DNA of 64,000 bases from Azoarcus indigens (GTDB taxonomy: Bacteria; Pseudomonadota; Gammaproteobacteria; Burkholderiales; Rhodocyclaceae). Below are positions 27,691 through 36,737 of the stretch, piece after piece (position 1 is the first letter of the stretch; every line of letters starts with the position of its first letter). The translations under genes were made by a program, and so were the position numbers. The notes beneath the pieces are model-generated. The model saw only the letters and a program-made list of their open reading frames with translations. It was not told where the DNA came from and did no database searches. Location: contig NZ_SNVV01000004.1 in assembly GCF_004361735.1 (NCBI RefSeq), positions 62,001 through 126,000 on the forward strand, given 5' to 3'.

Positions 27691-27745
27691 GACAAGCTCC
27701 TTGGTGAGGAAGGTGGCATCGCGGAACAGGAAAACCGATGCCGGA

Positions 27746-27760
27746 TGTTGCGTCGCAACA
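27746..27760 (-). promoter_or_regulatory. Perfect palindrome at phasin transcription start
   Basis: TGTTGCGTCGCAACA is a perfect 15-base inverted repeat (7-1-7) covering about +2 to +16 of the phasin transcript. A repressor bound here would block initiation or escape. PhaR, which recognises TGC-rich palindromes, is the leading candidate. Confidence 0.6.
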
Positions 27761-27768
27761 CTGAGGTG

Positions 27769-27796
27769 ATTATAGGGGGGATACCCCTGCTGTCAA
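27769..27796 (-). promoter_or_regulatory. Consensus sigma-70 promoter of phasin gene
   Basis: Minus strand TTGACA (27791-27796), 16 bases, TATAAT (27769-27774): both hexamers match consensus exactly. The spacer contains the small palindrome GGGGTATCCCC. Expected start of transcription is near 27762. Confidence 0.85.
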
Positions 27797-27803
27797 CCCC
27801 GTC

Positions 27804-27820
27804 ATTGTGCATTGCACAAT
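27804..27820 (-). promoter_or_regulatory. Perfect palindrome upstream of phasin -35
   Basis: ATTGTGCATTGCACAAT is a perfect 17-base inverted repeat (8-1-8), seven bases upstream of the -35 hexamer. Together with the 27746-27760 palindrome it brackets the promoter, which would suit one dimeric TGC-binding regulator using two sites. PhaR is inferred from family knowledge. Confidence 0.6.
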
Positions 27821-27896
27821 TCAGTGCGGATTATCATCGTCCCTGCTTACGGCAGCCTGACTGCTTGCAAATGAAATACCCGTAATGAGCAGCAGC

Positions 27897-27945
27897 GAAA
27901 AGCAACCTGCATGTAATCCACTTGAAATGTTGCGGAGCAGGTTGC
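27897..27945 (-). terminator. Possible terminator of enoyl-CoA hydratase gene
   Basis: On the minus strand GCAACCTGC (27937-27945) pairs with GCAGGTTGC (27902-27910), 9 bp, followed by TTTTC. The 26-base loop is long for an intrinsic terminator. Confidence 0.45.
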
Positions 27946-27973
27946 CCAGGATGATGTCGCCGGCGTTACGCGC

Positions 27974-28750
27974 TTAGTCGTGCTTGAAATCCGGTTTGCG
28001 CTTCTCGACGAAGGCGGCCATGCCTTCCTTCTGGTCGTTGAGCGCGAAGGCGGAGTGAAAGACGCGTCGTTCGAACAGCAGACCTTCGTTCAGGCTGCTT
28101 TCGAAGGCGCGGTTCACCGACTCCTTGATCATCATGACCACAGGGAGGGAGTAGCCGGCGATGGTCTCGGCGGCCGCCAGCGTCTCCTCCAGCAGCTTGT
28201 CGGCCGGCACCACACGGGAAACCAGGCCGGCGCGCTCTGCTTCAGTCGCATCCATGAAACGGGCGGTGAGGCACATGTCCATCGCCTTGGCCTTGCCGAC
28301 CGCACGCGGCAGGCGCTGGGTGCCGCCGGCGCCGGGCAGGATGCCGAGCTTGACCTCCGGTTGCCCGAACTTGGCGGTGTCGGCGGCGATGATGATGTCG
28401 CACATCATCGCCAGTTCGCAGCCGCCGCCGAGGGCGAAGCCGGCCACTGCGGCGATGACCGGCTTGCGGCAGGTCTTCACCCGTTCCCAGTTGCGGGTGA
28501 TGTAGTCGCCCTTGTAGGCGTCCATGTAGGAGAAGGTGGCCATGGCGCCGATGTCGGCGCCGGCGGCGAAGGCCTTCTCCGAACCGGTGATGACGATGGC
28601 GCCTATGCCTTCATCGCTCTCGAAGCCGTCCAGCGCCTTGCCGATCTCGTCCACCAGGTTGTCGTTCAGGGCGTTGAGCGCCTTCGGCCGGTTCAGAGTG
28701 ATGAGGCCGACACGGCCGCGGGTTTCGACGAGGATCAGTTCATAGGACAT
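27974..28750 (-). CDS. Enoyl-CoA hydratase (crotonase family)
   Basis: Cytoplasmic hydratase of 258 residues, adding water to 2-enoyl-CoA in fatty-acid beta-oxidation or related pathways. The oxyanion-hole segment [12 protein letters not shown] and the glutamate-containing [11 protein letters not shown] and [17 protein letters not shown] motifs (both catalytic Glu) are intact, typical of short-chain EchA/PaaF enzymes. It lies between lptA and the phasin gene on the same strand. A link to storage-polymer precursor supply is possible but unproven. Confidence 0.92.
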   Translation of the reverse strand: MSYELILVETRGRVGLITLNRPKALNALNDNLVDEIGKALDGFESDEGIGAIVITGSEKAFAAGADIGAMATFSYMDAYKGDYITRNWERVKTCRKPVIAAVAGFALGGGCELAMMCDIIIAADTAKFGQPEVKLGILPGAGGTQRLPRAVGKAKAMDMCLTARFMDATEAERAGLVSRVVPADKLLEETLAAAETIAGYSLPVVMMIKESVNRAFESSLNEGLLFERRVFHSAFALNDQKEGMAAFVEKRKPDFKHD

Positions 28751-28851
28751 GCTGCGGTCTCCTGCTCTTTGCGTTGGGGATTCGCCGCCCGGCCGTTTGG
28801 GGTAGCACCGGCTCGCTTGCGACCTGGTTGAAGCGGGTTGAGCGACGCCGC

Positions 28852-29376
28852 TCAGCGGTTCTCGTTCTTGGGCTGGATGACGGCGCGCACGCGGCCGTCG
28901 CCGGTTGCCGTCGGCTTGCTGCCCGGGGCGTTGGTGACGAGGTAGTTCTCGCTGATGGAGTCGTACTCGATGTAGTGGCCGCGCACCTCGTCACCGCCGC
29001 TGTTCACCATCGCCCGGTTGAACAGGCGGGCCTTCTCGGCGCGGCTGTCGTATTCGATGCGCTCGGCTTCACCGTATACATACTCGTCGCTGCCGTCGCG
29101 CTTCTGGCGGAAGGAGGCAAGCCCTTTGTCGTTGGTGGCGACGCCGTTCTGGAAGCCGTCCGCCCCCTGGGTGACGACCAGCTTCTCGCCCTTGATCGTC
29201 AGCGTGCCCTGGGTGAGCACCACCGCGCCTTCGAAGATGTGGACCTTGTTGCGGTCGTCCACGGTGACGCGGTTGGCTTCGATGTTGACCGGCTTGTCAC
29301 GGTCGGCGCGTTCGGCGTGGGCGAGCGGGCTGGCGAGGAGCAGGGCCAGCAGGAGGGCAGGCAGGCGTGGTGTCAT
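28852..29376 (-). CDS. lptA: Lipopolysaccharide transport periplasmic protein LptA
   Basis: Periplasmic bridge protein of 174 residues carrying lipopolysaccharide from the inner to the outer membrane. Signal peptide 1-21 ([17 protein letters not shown]). The OstA/LptA beta-jellyroll begins at [20 protein letters not shown] and repeats with [15 protein letters not shown]. It overlaps lptC by four bases. The next gene downstream is enoyl-CoA hydratase, not the usual lptB. Confidence 0.93.
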   Translation of the reverse strand: MTPRLPALLLALLLASPLAHAERADRDKPVNIEANRVTVDDRNKVHIFEGAVVLTQGTLTIKGEKLVVTQGADGFQNGVATNDKGLASFRQKRDGSDEYVYGEAERIEYDSRAEKARLFNRAMVNSGGDEVRGHYIEYDSISENYLVTNAPGSKPTATGDGRVRAVIQPKNENR

Positions 29377-29954
29377 GAGGGATTCCGGGGGCGGCGCGGC
29401 ATGTTGACCTTGGCGTCGCCGATCAGGGTGAGGTTGCCGAACAGGTTGTCTGCCCGCAGGCCGCGGGCGGTGGCGGTGGACTGGCCCTGGGTGAGCACCA
29501 CCGGGGTGTCGGTGGCGGCACGATGATCGTCGGGCCAGACGGTGAGCTTTTCCGAGGCGAAGGTGATTTCCGGGCGGTCGGCGCCACCCTCGCGGCGGCC
29601 ACGCACCTCGCCGCTCATGTCCACCCGCTCGCCGCCGGGGGAGACGTCGGCCTCGGCGGAGGTGAGGCGCAACTGGCGGCCTTCGCTCTGCATGGTGAGG
29701 CGGGGTTGGTCCAGCTTGGTCGTGTCGTCCTGCGGGTAGTGGGTGAGGCGTTCGGAAATCAGCTCGTAGCGCTGCCGGCCGTCTGAGCCGAAACCAAGGA
29801 TGCGGGTCTGCTCGGCGATGAAGTCAGGGCCGGTGCGCTGCGCGCCGGCGGCCGCCGGGTCTTCCACCCGCGAGACGCGTTCCAGCCACACCGTGCCGGC
29901 TGCGAGCAGGGCGAGGGCGAGTACCGGGTAGAGGCGGTCGATGGAGGCGCGCAT
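29373..29954 (-). CDS. lptC: LPS export ABC transporter periplasmic protein LptC
   Basis: Inner-membrane-anchored protein of 193 residues that passes lipopolysaccharide from LptBFG to LptA. One N-terminal transmembrane helix (LYPVLALALLAAGTVWLE) precedes the LptC jellyroll (ILGFGSDGRQRYELISERLTH). It lies between kdsC (two-base gap) and lptA (overlap), the canonical order. Confidence 0.92.
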   Translation of the reverse strand: MRASIDRLYPVLALALLAAGTVWLERVSRVEDPAAAGAQRTGPDFIAEQTRILGFGSDGRQRYELISERLTHYPQDDTTKLDQPRLTMQSEGRQLRLTSAEADVSPGGERVDMSGEVRGRREGGADRPEITFASEKLTVWPDDHRAATDTPVVLTQGQSTATARGLRADNLFGNLTLIGDAKVNMPRRPRNPS

Positions 29955-29956
29955 GC

Positions 29957-30490
29957 TCAGTCCAGGTAACGCTGTAGCATGACATCCAGTCTGCCCTGGG
30001 CGGCGAGCAGGAAGTCGCAGGTTTCGCGCACTGCGCCGCGGCCGCCGGGCTGGCTGGTGACGAAGCCCACATGTTCGCGGACGAAGGCGTGGCCATCGGC
30101 CGGCGTGGCGGAGAAGCCACAGGCGCGCAGGATGGGCAGATCCACCACGTCGTCGCCCATGTAGCCGGCGGCGCTGCGTGGCAGGCCGCGGCGGGCGAGG
30201 ATGCCGTCCAGGCAGCCGCGCTTGTCCTCCACGCCCATGTGCAGTTCGGCGATGCCGAGGTTGGCGGCGCGCAGTTCCAGCGCACGGGAGCTGCGGCCGC
30301 TGATGATGACGACTTCGATGCCTGCCTGCTGCAGCATCTTCAGGCCATGGCCGTCGAGGCTGGAGAAGACCTTGATCTCATCGCCGTTGGGGGTGAAGTA
30401 GAGGCTGCCGTCGGTGAGCACGCCGTCCACGTCGAAGCCCATCAGGCGGACGGCGGCGGCGCTTTCCCGGGCATGGTCGATGCTGCGCAT
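29957..30490 (-). CDS. kdsC: 3-deoxy-D-manno-octulosonate 8-phosphate phosphatase
   Basis: HAD phosphatase of 177 residues releasing Kdo from Kdo 8-phosphate. Asp20 and Asp22 in FDVDGVLTDGS are the catalytic pair; SLDGHGLKMLQQAGIEVVII and MGDDVVDLPIL are the later motifs. The protein lacks a large cap domain, as expected for this tetrameric class. It directly follows kdsD. Confidence 0.93.
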   Translation of the reverse strand: MRSIDHARESAAAVRLMGFDVDGVLTDGSLYFTPNGDEIKVFSSLDGHGLKMLQQAGIEVVIISGRSSRALELRAANLGIAELHMGVEDKRGCLDGILARRGLPRSAAGYMGDDVVDLPILRACGFSATPADGHAFVREHVGFVTSQPGGRGAVRETCDFLLAAQGRLDVMLQRYLD

Positions 30491-30491
30491 T

Positions 30492-31487
30492 TCAGATCAC
30501 CTTGGCGAGCATGAGGTCATGGGTGGTGAGGGCGCCGGCGAGTTCGCCCTGGGCATCCACCACCAGCAGCTGGCTGATGCGCAGCCGTTCCATCATCGCG
30601 GCGGCCTCCACCGCCAGTGCGGCGGGGGAGATGGTGCGCGGATTGCGCGTCATGACGTCCGTCAGGCTGGCGCTGCGCACGTCCACGCCTCTCTCCAGCG
30701 CGCGGCGCAGGTCGCCGTCGGTGAAGATGCCCTGCGGCGCGGCGCCGGGTGCGGCGATCACCGTCATGCCCATGCCGCCACGGCTCATTGCCAGCAGGGC
30801 TGCACTCAGCGGGGCATCGGGGGGGACGACAGGCACTGCATCGGCGTCGCGCATCACATCTTCGACATGGGTCAACAGACGGCGGCCAAGGGCGCCGCCG
30901 GGGTGGGAGCGGGCGAAGTCGTCGGCGCCGAAGCCGCGGGCATCGAGCAGCGCCACCGCCAGCGCATCGCCCAGCGCGAGGGCAGCGGTGGTGCTGGCCG
31001 TGGGGGCGAGGTTGAGCGGACAGGCTTCCTCCGCCACCGCGGCATCCAGGTGTACGTCGGCCTCGCGCGCCAGCGGCGAATCCAGGCGGCCGGTCATGGA
31101 GATCAGCCGCGCGCCCTGGCGCTTCACCAGCGGCACGATGGTCAGCACTTCCTCGCTGCTGCCGGAGTTGGACAGGGCGATGACGACGTCTTCGGGCGTG
31201 ATCATGCCGAGGTCGCCATGAGCGGCCTCGGCGGCGTGTACGAAATACGCCGGGGTGCCGGTGCTCGCCAGGGTGGCGGCGAGCTTGCGGGCAATGTGGC
31301 CGGACTTGCCGATGCCGGTGACGATGACCCGGCCACGGCGCTGCAGGATGATCTCCACCGCGCGCTCGAAGTCGTCGCCAATGCGTTCGGCCAGCGCGGC
31401 GACGGCGGCGGCCTCGATGCGCAGCACCTCGCGGGCGAGCGCGGCGATGCGATGCGGCTGGGCAGGTTGCGGCGGAAGTGGGGTCAT
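30492..31487 (-). CDS. kdsD: D-arabinose 5-phosphate isomerase (KdsD/KpsF)
   Basis: Isomerase of 331 residues converting ribulose 5-phosphate to arabinose 5-phosphate, the first committed step to Kdo. SIS domain about 40-175 (RVIVTGIGKSGHIARKLAAT, SNSGSSEEV), then two CBS domains about 205-331 (VEDVMRDADAVPVV, LTDVMTRNPRTI). ATG at 31487 fits the family; a frame reaching 32066 is an artefact of GC-rich sequence opposite the antiporter gene. First gene of kdsD-kdsC-lptC-lptA. Confidence 0.95.
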   Translation of the reverse strand: MTPLPPQPAQPHRIAALAREVLRIEAAAVAALAERIGDDFERAVEIILQRRGRVIVTGIGKSGHIARKLAATLASTGTPAYFVHAAEAAHGDLGMITPEDVVIALSNSGSSEEVLTIVPLVKRQGARLISMTGRLDSPLAREADVHLDAAVAEEACPLNLAPTASTTAALALGDALAVALLDARGFGADDFARSHPGGALGRRLLTHVEDVMRDADAVPVVPPDAPLSAALLAMSRGGMGMTVIAAPGAAPQGIFTDGDLRRALERGVDVRSASLTDVMTRNPRTISPAALAVEAAAMMERLRISQLLVVDAQGELAGALTTHDLMLAKVI

Positions 31488-31637
31488 GGGGGCGCTGCGG
31501 TTAAACTGGCGCGCAATGCGCCGAAAGGCCGGCAGCGCGGCGATTCCCACGGGCGCGGCCGGTCCGGTAGCCCGCGATTGTATAACAGTCGGGTCTCCCG
31601 CCGGGGGAGGCCCAGTTGCCGGAAGCCGAAGGCGCCG

Positions 31638-33605
31638 ATGCTGAATACCCTGGATTTCGTCCTGCTGCTGCTGGCCGCGGCAGTGGTCGTGGTGGCCCTG
31701 TTCCGCAGTCTCAATCTGCCGCCAGTGCTGGGTTACCTGCTGATCGGCGCGCTTGGCGGTCCGCATGCGCTGGACCTGCTGCACGAGCCGGCCACGGCCC
31801 AGCATCTGGCCGAGTTCGGCGTCGTTTTCCTGATGTTCTCGATAGGTCTGGAGTTTTCCCTGCAGCGGCTGTATGCGATGAAGCGCATCGTGTTCGGCCT
31901 GGGCGCGGCGCAGGTGCTGGGGACGACCCTGCTGACCATGGCGTTCGGCCACCTGGGTGGCTTGGGCTGGGGCGCCAGCTTCGTGCTCGGCGGCATCCTG
32001 GCGATGTCCTCCACGGCCATCCTGTCCAAGCTGCTGACCGACCGGCTGGAACTGGATCGCCCGCATGGGCGCGAAACCATAGGCGTGCTGTTGTTCCAGG
32101 ATCTGGCGGTGGTGCCGCTGCTGATCATGTTGCCGGCGATGTCACGGCCACCGGAGGCGCTGTTGATCACCCTGGGGCTGGCCGCGGTGAAGGTGGTGGT
32201 ACTGCTGGCGCTGGTGTTGGGGTTCGGCCAGCGGCTGATGCATCGCTGGTTCACCGTGGTGGCGCGGCGCAAGTCCGGCGAGCTGTTCATGCTCAATGTA
32301 CTGTTGATCACCCTGGGGCTGGCGTGGCTGTCGGATCTGGTCGGCCTGTCGCTGGCACTGGGCGCCTTCCTCGCCGGCATGCTGATCTCGGAAACCGAGT
32401 ATCGCTACCAGGTGGAGGAGGACATCAAGCCTTTCCGCGACGTGCTGCTGGGGCTGTTCTTCGTCACCGTCGGCATGTTCCTGGATGTGGGCGTGATCGC
32501 GCGCAGCCTGCCGGCAGTCTTCGGCCTGCTGCTGGCGCTGCTGCTGTGCAAGTTCCTGATCGTCTTCGCCGCCTCCCGCGCCTTCGGCTCGCCGGCCGGT
32601 ACCGCGATGCGGTCCGGCCTGTGGCTGTGCGCCGGTGGCGAGTTCGGCTTCGTGCTGCTGTCGCAGGCGGTGGATCTGAAGCTGCTGCCCGGCGGTATCG
32701 AGCAGGCGACGGTGGCGGCGCTGGTGCTGTCCATGCTGCTGGCGCCGCTGATCGTGCAGGTGAGCGACAAGCTGGTGATGCGCTTCGTCGCCTCCGAATG
32801 GCTGCTGCGCTCCATGGAGCTGACGCGGGTGGCAGCGCAGTCCATCAACACCGAGAAGCACATCATCGTTTGCGGCTACGGCCGCAGCGGTCAGTACATG
32901 GCGCGCTTCCTGGAGCAGGAGAACGTCAGCTACATGGCGCTGGACCTGGACCCGGAGCGGGTGCGCGAAGCACGGGCCGCCGGCGACAGCGTGGTCTACG
33001 GCGACGCGGGCAGGCGGGAGACGCTGATGGCGGCCGGCATCCTGCGGGCGAGCGCGCTGGTGATCTCCTTCGCCGAGGTGGAGACCGCGCTGCGCGTCAT
33101 GCATCACGCCCAGGCCTTGCGGCCGGGCTTGCCCATCGTGGTGCGGGCGGCGGACGAGGCGGAGATGGATAAGCTGTCGGCCGGCGGTGCGGCGGAGGTC
33201 GTGCCGGAGGCCTTCGAGGGCAGCATCATGCTGGCCTCCCATGCACTGGCGCTGATCGGCGTGCCGCTCAACCGTGTGGTGCGGCGCATCCGCGACATCC
33301 GCAACCAGCGTTATGCGCTGATGCGTGGTTTCTTCCACGGCGTGACCGACCTCGGCGAGCCGGAGGCGGTGCAAGCCAGGCTGCAGTCGGTGACGGTGCC
33401 GCCGGGCGCGCCGGCGGTGGGGCGCTGCATCGGCGATCTTGCGCTGGAGGAGATCGGCGTCGGCGTGTCCGCGGTGCGGCGCCGGGGCATACGCGGGGTG
33501 TCGCCAGCGGCGGAAACCCGGGTGGAGGAGGGAGACATCCTCGTGCTGGTGGGCCTGCCGGCGGGCCTGGAGGCTGCCGAAGCACGTTTGCTGAAGGGTG
33601 TCTGA
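31638..33605 (+). CDS. Monovalent cation:proton antiporter-2 family (KefB/KefC/YbaL-like)
   Basis: CPA2-type cation/proton antiporter of 655 residues, divergent from kdsD. About 12 transmembrane helices occupy residues 1-380 (LGYLLIGALGGP, LFMLNVLLITLGLAWLSD). An RCK/TrkA-N NAD-binding domain spans roughly 410-525 (HIIVCGYGRSGQYMARFLE, Rossmann GxGxxG) and a TrkA-C domain about 570-650. Glutathione gating as in KefC cannot be confirmed. Potassium or sodium efflux tied to pH or stress is the likely role. Confidence 0.9.
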   Translation: MLNTLDFVLLLLAAAVVVVALFRSLNLPPVLGYLLIGALGGPHALDLLHEPATAQHLAEFGVVFLMFSIGLEFSLQRLYAMKRIVFGLGAAQVLGTTLLTMAFGHLGGLGWGASFVLGGILAMSSTAILSKLLTDRLELDRPHGRETIGVLLFQDLAVVPLLIMLPAMSRPPEALLITLGLAAVKVVVLLALVLGFGQRLMHRWFTVVARRKSGELFMLNVLLITLGLAWLSDLVGLSLALGAFLAGMLISETEYRYQVEEDIKPFRDVLLGLFFVTVGMFLDVGVIARSLPAVFGLLLALLLCKFLIVFAASRAFGSPAGTAMRSGLWLCAGGEFGFVLLSQAVDLKLLPGGIEQATVAALVLSMLLAPLIVQVSDKLVMRFVASEWLLRSMELTRVAAQSINTEKHIIVCGYGRSGQYMARFLEQENVSYMALDLDPERVREARAAGDSVVYGDAGRRETLMAAGILRASALVISFAEVETALRVMHHAQALRPGLPIVVRAADEAEMDKLSAGGAAEVVPEAFEGSIMLASHALALIGVPLNRVVRRIRDIRNQRYALMRGFFHGVTDLGEPEAVQARLQSVTVPPGAPAVGRCIGDLALEEIGVGVSAVRRRGIRGVSPAAETRVEEGDILVLVGLPAGLEAAEARLLKGV

Positions 33606-33752
33606 GCGGCCCGTAAGGCTGTGGATGAGATGCGTACAGCATTGTTCCGTGTGGCTGAAAAGACAATATCGTTGCCGCGCTGCAACAGTCCGGGGCGTCG
33701 CCAGGGGGCTGTCTGGTAGACTGCGCGGTTTGCAAGTTTTCAACGACGAGCC

Positions 33753-34574
33753 GTGGCGATCGAAAGCCCTGAACTTCCTCCGCTGGTCAGCCTCCGTGGC
33801 GTCCGCTTCGCGTACGGCGAGCGCGAGGTGCTGCGCGGCATCGATCTGTCGGTGCATCGGGGGCAGGTGGTCGCCATCATGGGCGGCAGCGGCTGCGGCA
33901 AGACCACGCTGCTGCGCCTCATCGGCGGTCAGTTGAAGGCCACCGGCGGTACCGTGGAAGTGGCCGGCCACGATCTCGCAGCCCTGGGAAACGCGGACCT
34001 CTACGCGCTGCGCCGGCGCATGGGCATGCTGTTCCAGTTCGGCGCGCTGTTCACCGACATGTCGGTGTTCGACAACGTTGCCTTCCCGCTGCGCGAGCAC
34101 ACCGATCTGCCGGCCGGCATGGTGCGCGACCTGGTGTTGATGAAGCTGCAGGCGGTGGGGCTGCGCGGCGCGGCGGCACTGATGCCCTCCGAGCTTTCCG
34201 GCGGCATGGCACGGCGGGTAGCGCTGGCCCGCGCGGTGGCGCTGGATCCGATGCTGATCCTGTATGACGAGCCCTTCGCCGGGCTGGACCCGATCTCGCT
34301 CGGCATCATCGGCCAGCTCATTCGCCGGCTGAACGATGCGCTGGGCGCGAGTTCGGTCATGGTCACCCACGATGTGCACGAGTCGCTGGGCATCGTCGAT
34401 TACGTCTATTTCGTTTCCGAAGGGCGCATCGTCGCGCGCGGCACGCCGGACGAGATCCGCGCCTCCACCGATCCCTTCGTGCATCAGTTCGTGAATGCCG
34501 AGGCCGACGGGCCGGTGCCCTTCCACTATCCGGCGCCCGCCATCGCCGAGCAGCTCGGCGGAGGGGTGGGATGA
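33753..34574 (+). CDS. mlaF: Phospholipid transport ABC transporter ATP-binding protein MlaF
   Basis: ATPase of 273 residues of the MlaFEDB complex, which moves phospholipids between the membranes to keep outer-membrane asymmetry. Walker A GGSGCGKT (44-51), Q-loop Gln94, signature LSGGM (147-151), Walker B LILYDEP (168-174). The start is GTG at 33753; TAGACT at about 33717 is a candidate -10. First gene of mlaFEDACB; overlaps mlaE by four bases. Confidence 0.95.
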   Translation: MAIESPELPPLVSLRGVRFAYGEREVLRGIDLSVHRGQVVAIMGGSGCGKTTLLRLIGGQLKATGGTVEVAGHDLAALGNADLYALRRRMGMLFQFGALFTDMSVFDNVAFPLREHTDLPAGMVRDLVLMKLQAVGLRGAAALMPSELSGGMARRVALARAVALDPMLILYDEPFAGLDPISLGIIGQLIRRLNDALGASSVMVTHDVHESLGIVDYVYFVSEGRIVARGTPDEIRASTDPFVHQFVNAEADGPVPFHYPAPAIAEQLGGGVG

Positions 34575-35362
34575 GCGGCCTGGCGAATTTCCTGCGCCGC
34601 ATCGGCGCGATGGCGGTGGACGGCGTTTGGCGGCTGGGTTTCGCCACCCGCTTCCTCGGCCTGGTGTTGCTGTATTCCGGCCAGTCGCTGCGGCGGCTGC
34701 CGCTGACCATACGCGAGATCTACTTCAGTGGCGTGCTGTCGCTGCTGATCATCCTGGTGTCCGGCCTCTTCGTTGGCCTGGTGCTGGGCTTGCAGGGCTA
34801 CGACATCCTGCAGCGCTTCGGTTCCAGTGACGCGCTGGGCACCATGGTGGCGCTGTCGCTGCTGCGCGAGCTGGGCCCGGTGGTGGCCGCGCTGCTGTTC
34901 GCCAGCCGTGCCGGTTCGGCGGTGACCGCCGAGATCGGCCTGATGAAGACCACCGAGCAGCTGAAGGCGATGGACATGATGGCGGTGAATCCCATCGCCC
35001 GCGTGGTCGCCCCGCGCTTCTGGGGCGGCGTGATCTCCATGCCGCTGCTGGCGGCGATGTTCTCCGCCATGGGCATCTTCGGCGGCTGGTTGATCGGCGT
35101 GGTGTTCATCGGCGTGGATGACGGCGCGTTCTGGTCGCAAATGCAGGCGGCGGTGGATGTGCGCTACGACGTGATGAATGGCGTCATCAAATCCTTCGTG
35201 TTCGGCGTCGCGGTGTCGCTGATCGCGGTCTTCGAGGGCTATGACTGCACGCCCACGGCCGAGGGCGTATCGCGGGCCATCACCCGCACGGTGGTGAGTT
35301 CCGCGCTGGCCATCCTGGCCCTCGACTTCGTACTGACTTCCTTCATGTTCCGGGGACAATGA
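34571..35362 (+). CDS. mlaE: Phospholipid transport ABC permease MlaE
   Basis: Integral membrane permease of 263 residues. The segments LVSGLFVGLVLGLQGYDILQ, LRELGPVVAALLFASRAGSA and EIGLMKTTEQLKAMDMMAVN are diagnostic of the MlaE/permease family. Five to six hydrophobic helices are visible. The start overlaps mlaF and the end overlaps or abuts mlaD. Confidence 0.95.
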   Translation: MSGLANFLRRIGAMAVDGVWRLGFATRFLGLVLLYSGQSLRRLPLTIREIYFSGVLSLLIILVSGLFVGLVLGLQGYDILQRFGSSDALGTMVALSLLRELGPVVAALLFASRAGSAVTAEIGLMKTTEQLKAMDMMAVNPIARVVAPRFWGGVISMPLLAAMFSAMGIFGGWLIGVVFIGVDDGAFWSQMQAAVDVRYDVMNGVIKSFVFGVAVSLIAVFEGYDCTPTAEGVSRAITRTVVSSALAILALDFVLTSFMFRGQ

Positions 35363-35838
35363 TGAGTCGCAAAACGCTGGATCTTTGGGTGGGGCTCTTC
35401 GTCGTTCTCGGCTTTGGCGCCCTGGTGTTCCTCGCGCTCAAGGTGGGCAACTTCTCCGGCCTGGGCGGCAACGCCACCTATTCGATAGAGGCGCCTTTCG
35501 ACAACATCGGCGGCCTCAAGGTGAAGGCGCCGGTGAAGAGCGCCGGCGTGTTGGTGGGCCGGGTGGCCGACATCCGTTTCGACGAGAAGAGCTTCCGTGC
35601 GATGGTGCGGCTGGATATCGACAGCCGTTACGAATTTCCGCGCGACACCATCGCCACCATCCTCACCTCAGGCCTGCTCGGCGAGCAATACGTTGGCCTG
35701 GAGCCGGGCGCGGACGAGGCCGTGTTCAAGAACGGCGACCGGGTGCAGATCACCCAGTCTGCCGTCGTGCTGGAAAAACTGATCGGGCAGTTCCTGTTCA
35801 ACAGGGCTGCCGAGCCTTCCGCCGAGCCGCAGAAGTGA
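35362..35838 (+). CDS. mlaD: Outer membrane lipid asymmetry protein MlaD (MCE domain)
   Basis: Inner-membrane-anchored MCE protein of 158 residues forming the periplasmic hexameric ring that carries phospholipid. One N-terminal helix (LWVGLFVVLGFGALVFLAL) and one MCE domain (about 38-115; APFDNIGGLKVKAPVKSAG). Two ATGs stand in tandem (35359 and 35362); the second has the better spacing to GGGGA. Confidence 0.93.
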   Translation: MSRKTLDLWVGLFVVLGFGALVFLALKVGNFSGLGGNATYSIEAPFDNIGGLKVKAPVKSAGVLVGRVADIRFDEKSFRAMVRLDIDSRYEFPRDTIATILTSGLLGEQYVGLEPGADEAVFKNGDRVQITQSAVVLEKLIGQFLFNRAAEPSAEPQK

Positions 35839-35867
35839 GCCGGTGTCCGCAAGGGGAGAAGAGACCG

Positions 35868-36737
35868 ATGAGGAACGCTGCCGCTTCATCCGCCCGCAGC
35901 AAAGTGCTGGCGCTGGCCTGTGTCAGCCTGCTGGCGGTCGGGTGTGCGAGCCGTCCGGCCAATCCGGAGGATCCGCTGGAGGGCTACAACCGGGCGATGT
36001 TCTCGTTCAACGAGCAGGTCGACCGCGCGGTACTGAAGCCGGTCGCGCAGGGCTACGACACTGTCACGCCCACGCCGCTGCGCATTGCCATCGGCAATGT
36101 GTTCAGCAATATCGGCGATGTCTGGATAGGCGCCAACAACCTGCTGCAGGGCAAGCCGCAGGAGGCGCTGTCCGACGGCATGCGGGTGCTCGTCAATACC
36201 TTCTTCGGCTTCGCCGGCATTCTCGACATCGCCAGCGAGATGGGCTTCACCAAGCACGACGAGGACTTCGGCCAGACCCTGGGCACCTGGGGCGTGGGCG
36301 AGGGCGCCTACGTGGTGCTGCCCTTCTTCGGGCCTCGCACGGTACGCGACAGTGCCGGCCTGGCGCTGGACCTCTACGCCGATCCGGTGACCGGCATCAG
36401 CGACGTCCCGGTGCGCAACTCGCTCACCGGGTTGCGCGTGATCGATACCCGTGCCCGCCTGCTGGGTACCGAGCGCACGGTGGACGAGGGTACGCTGGAC
36501 AAGTACGCCTACATCCGCGACTTCTACCTGCAGCAGCGCCGCTACAAGGTGAACGACGGCAACCCGGCGAATATGTACGAGGATTTCGACGCCGAGGATG
36601 GCGCCGCGGCGCTGGGCCGCGGAACCGATGCCGCCGCCCATTCGGCGGTGGAGCGGCTTGAACTGGTCGCGGTGGGGAATGTCGGAGCTACTCCGGCGGC
36701 CCTGGCCGCTGCCCCCAGGAATCGGGACACAGAATGA
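35868..36737 (+). CDS. mlaA: Outer membrane lipoprotein MlaA (VacJ)
   Basis: Lipoprotein of 289 residues that extracts misplaced phospholipids from the outer leaflet and hands them to MlaC. Lipobox LLAVGC near residue 24 ends the signal peptide. VacJ signature segments: DPLEGYNRAMFSFNEQVDRA, NVFSNIGDVWIGANNLLQG, LGTWGVGEGAYVVLPFFGP. The tail after about residue 240 is Ala-rich and low in conservation. It lies inside the mla operon, as in many betaproteobacteria, while Escherichia coli has it elsewhere. Confidence 0.95.
   Translation: MRNAAASSARSKVLALACVSLLAVGCASRPANPEDPLEGYNRAMFSFNEQVDRAVLKPVAQGYDTVTPTPLRIAIGNVFSNIGDVWIGANNLLQGKPQEALSDGMRVLVNTFFGFAGILDIASEMGFTKHDEDFGQTLGTWGVGEGAYVVLPFFGPRTVRDSAGLALDLYADPVTGISDVPVRNSLTGLRVIDTRARLLGTERTVDEGTLDKYAYIRDFYLQQRRYKVNDGNPANMYEDFDAEDGAAALGRGTDAAAHSAVERLELVAVGNVGATPAALAAAPRNRDTE

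Noticed and set aside
30414-31637. Extension of the antiporter frame upstream through kdsD
   Set aside because: The family N-terminus begins at ATG 31638, and the preceding residues are antisense to kdsD.
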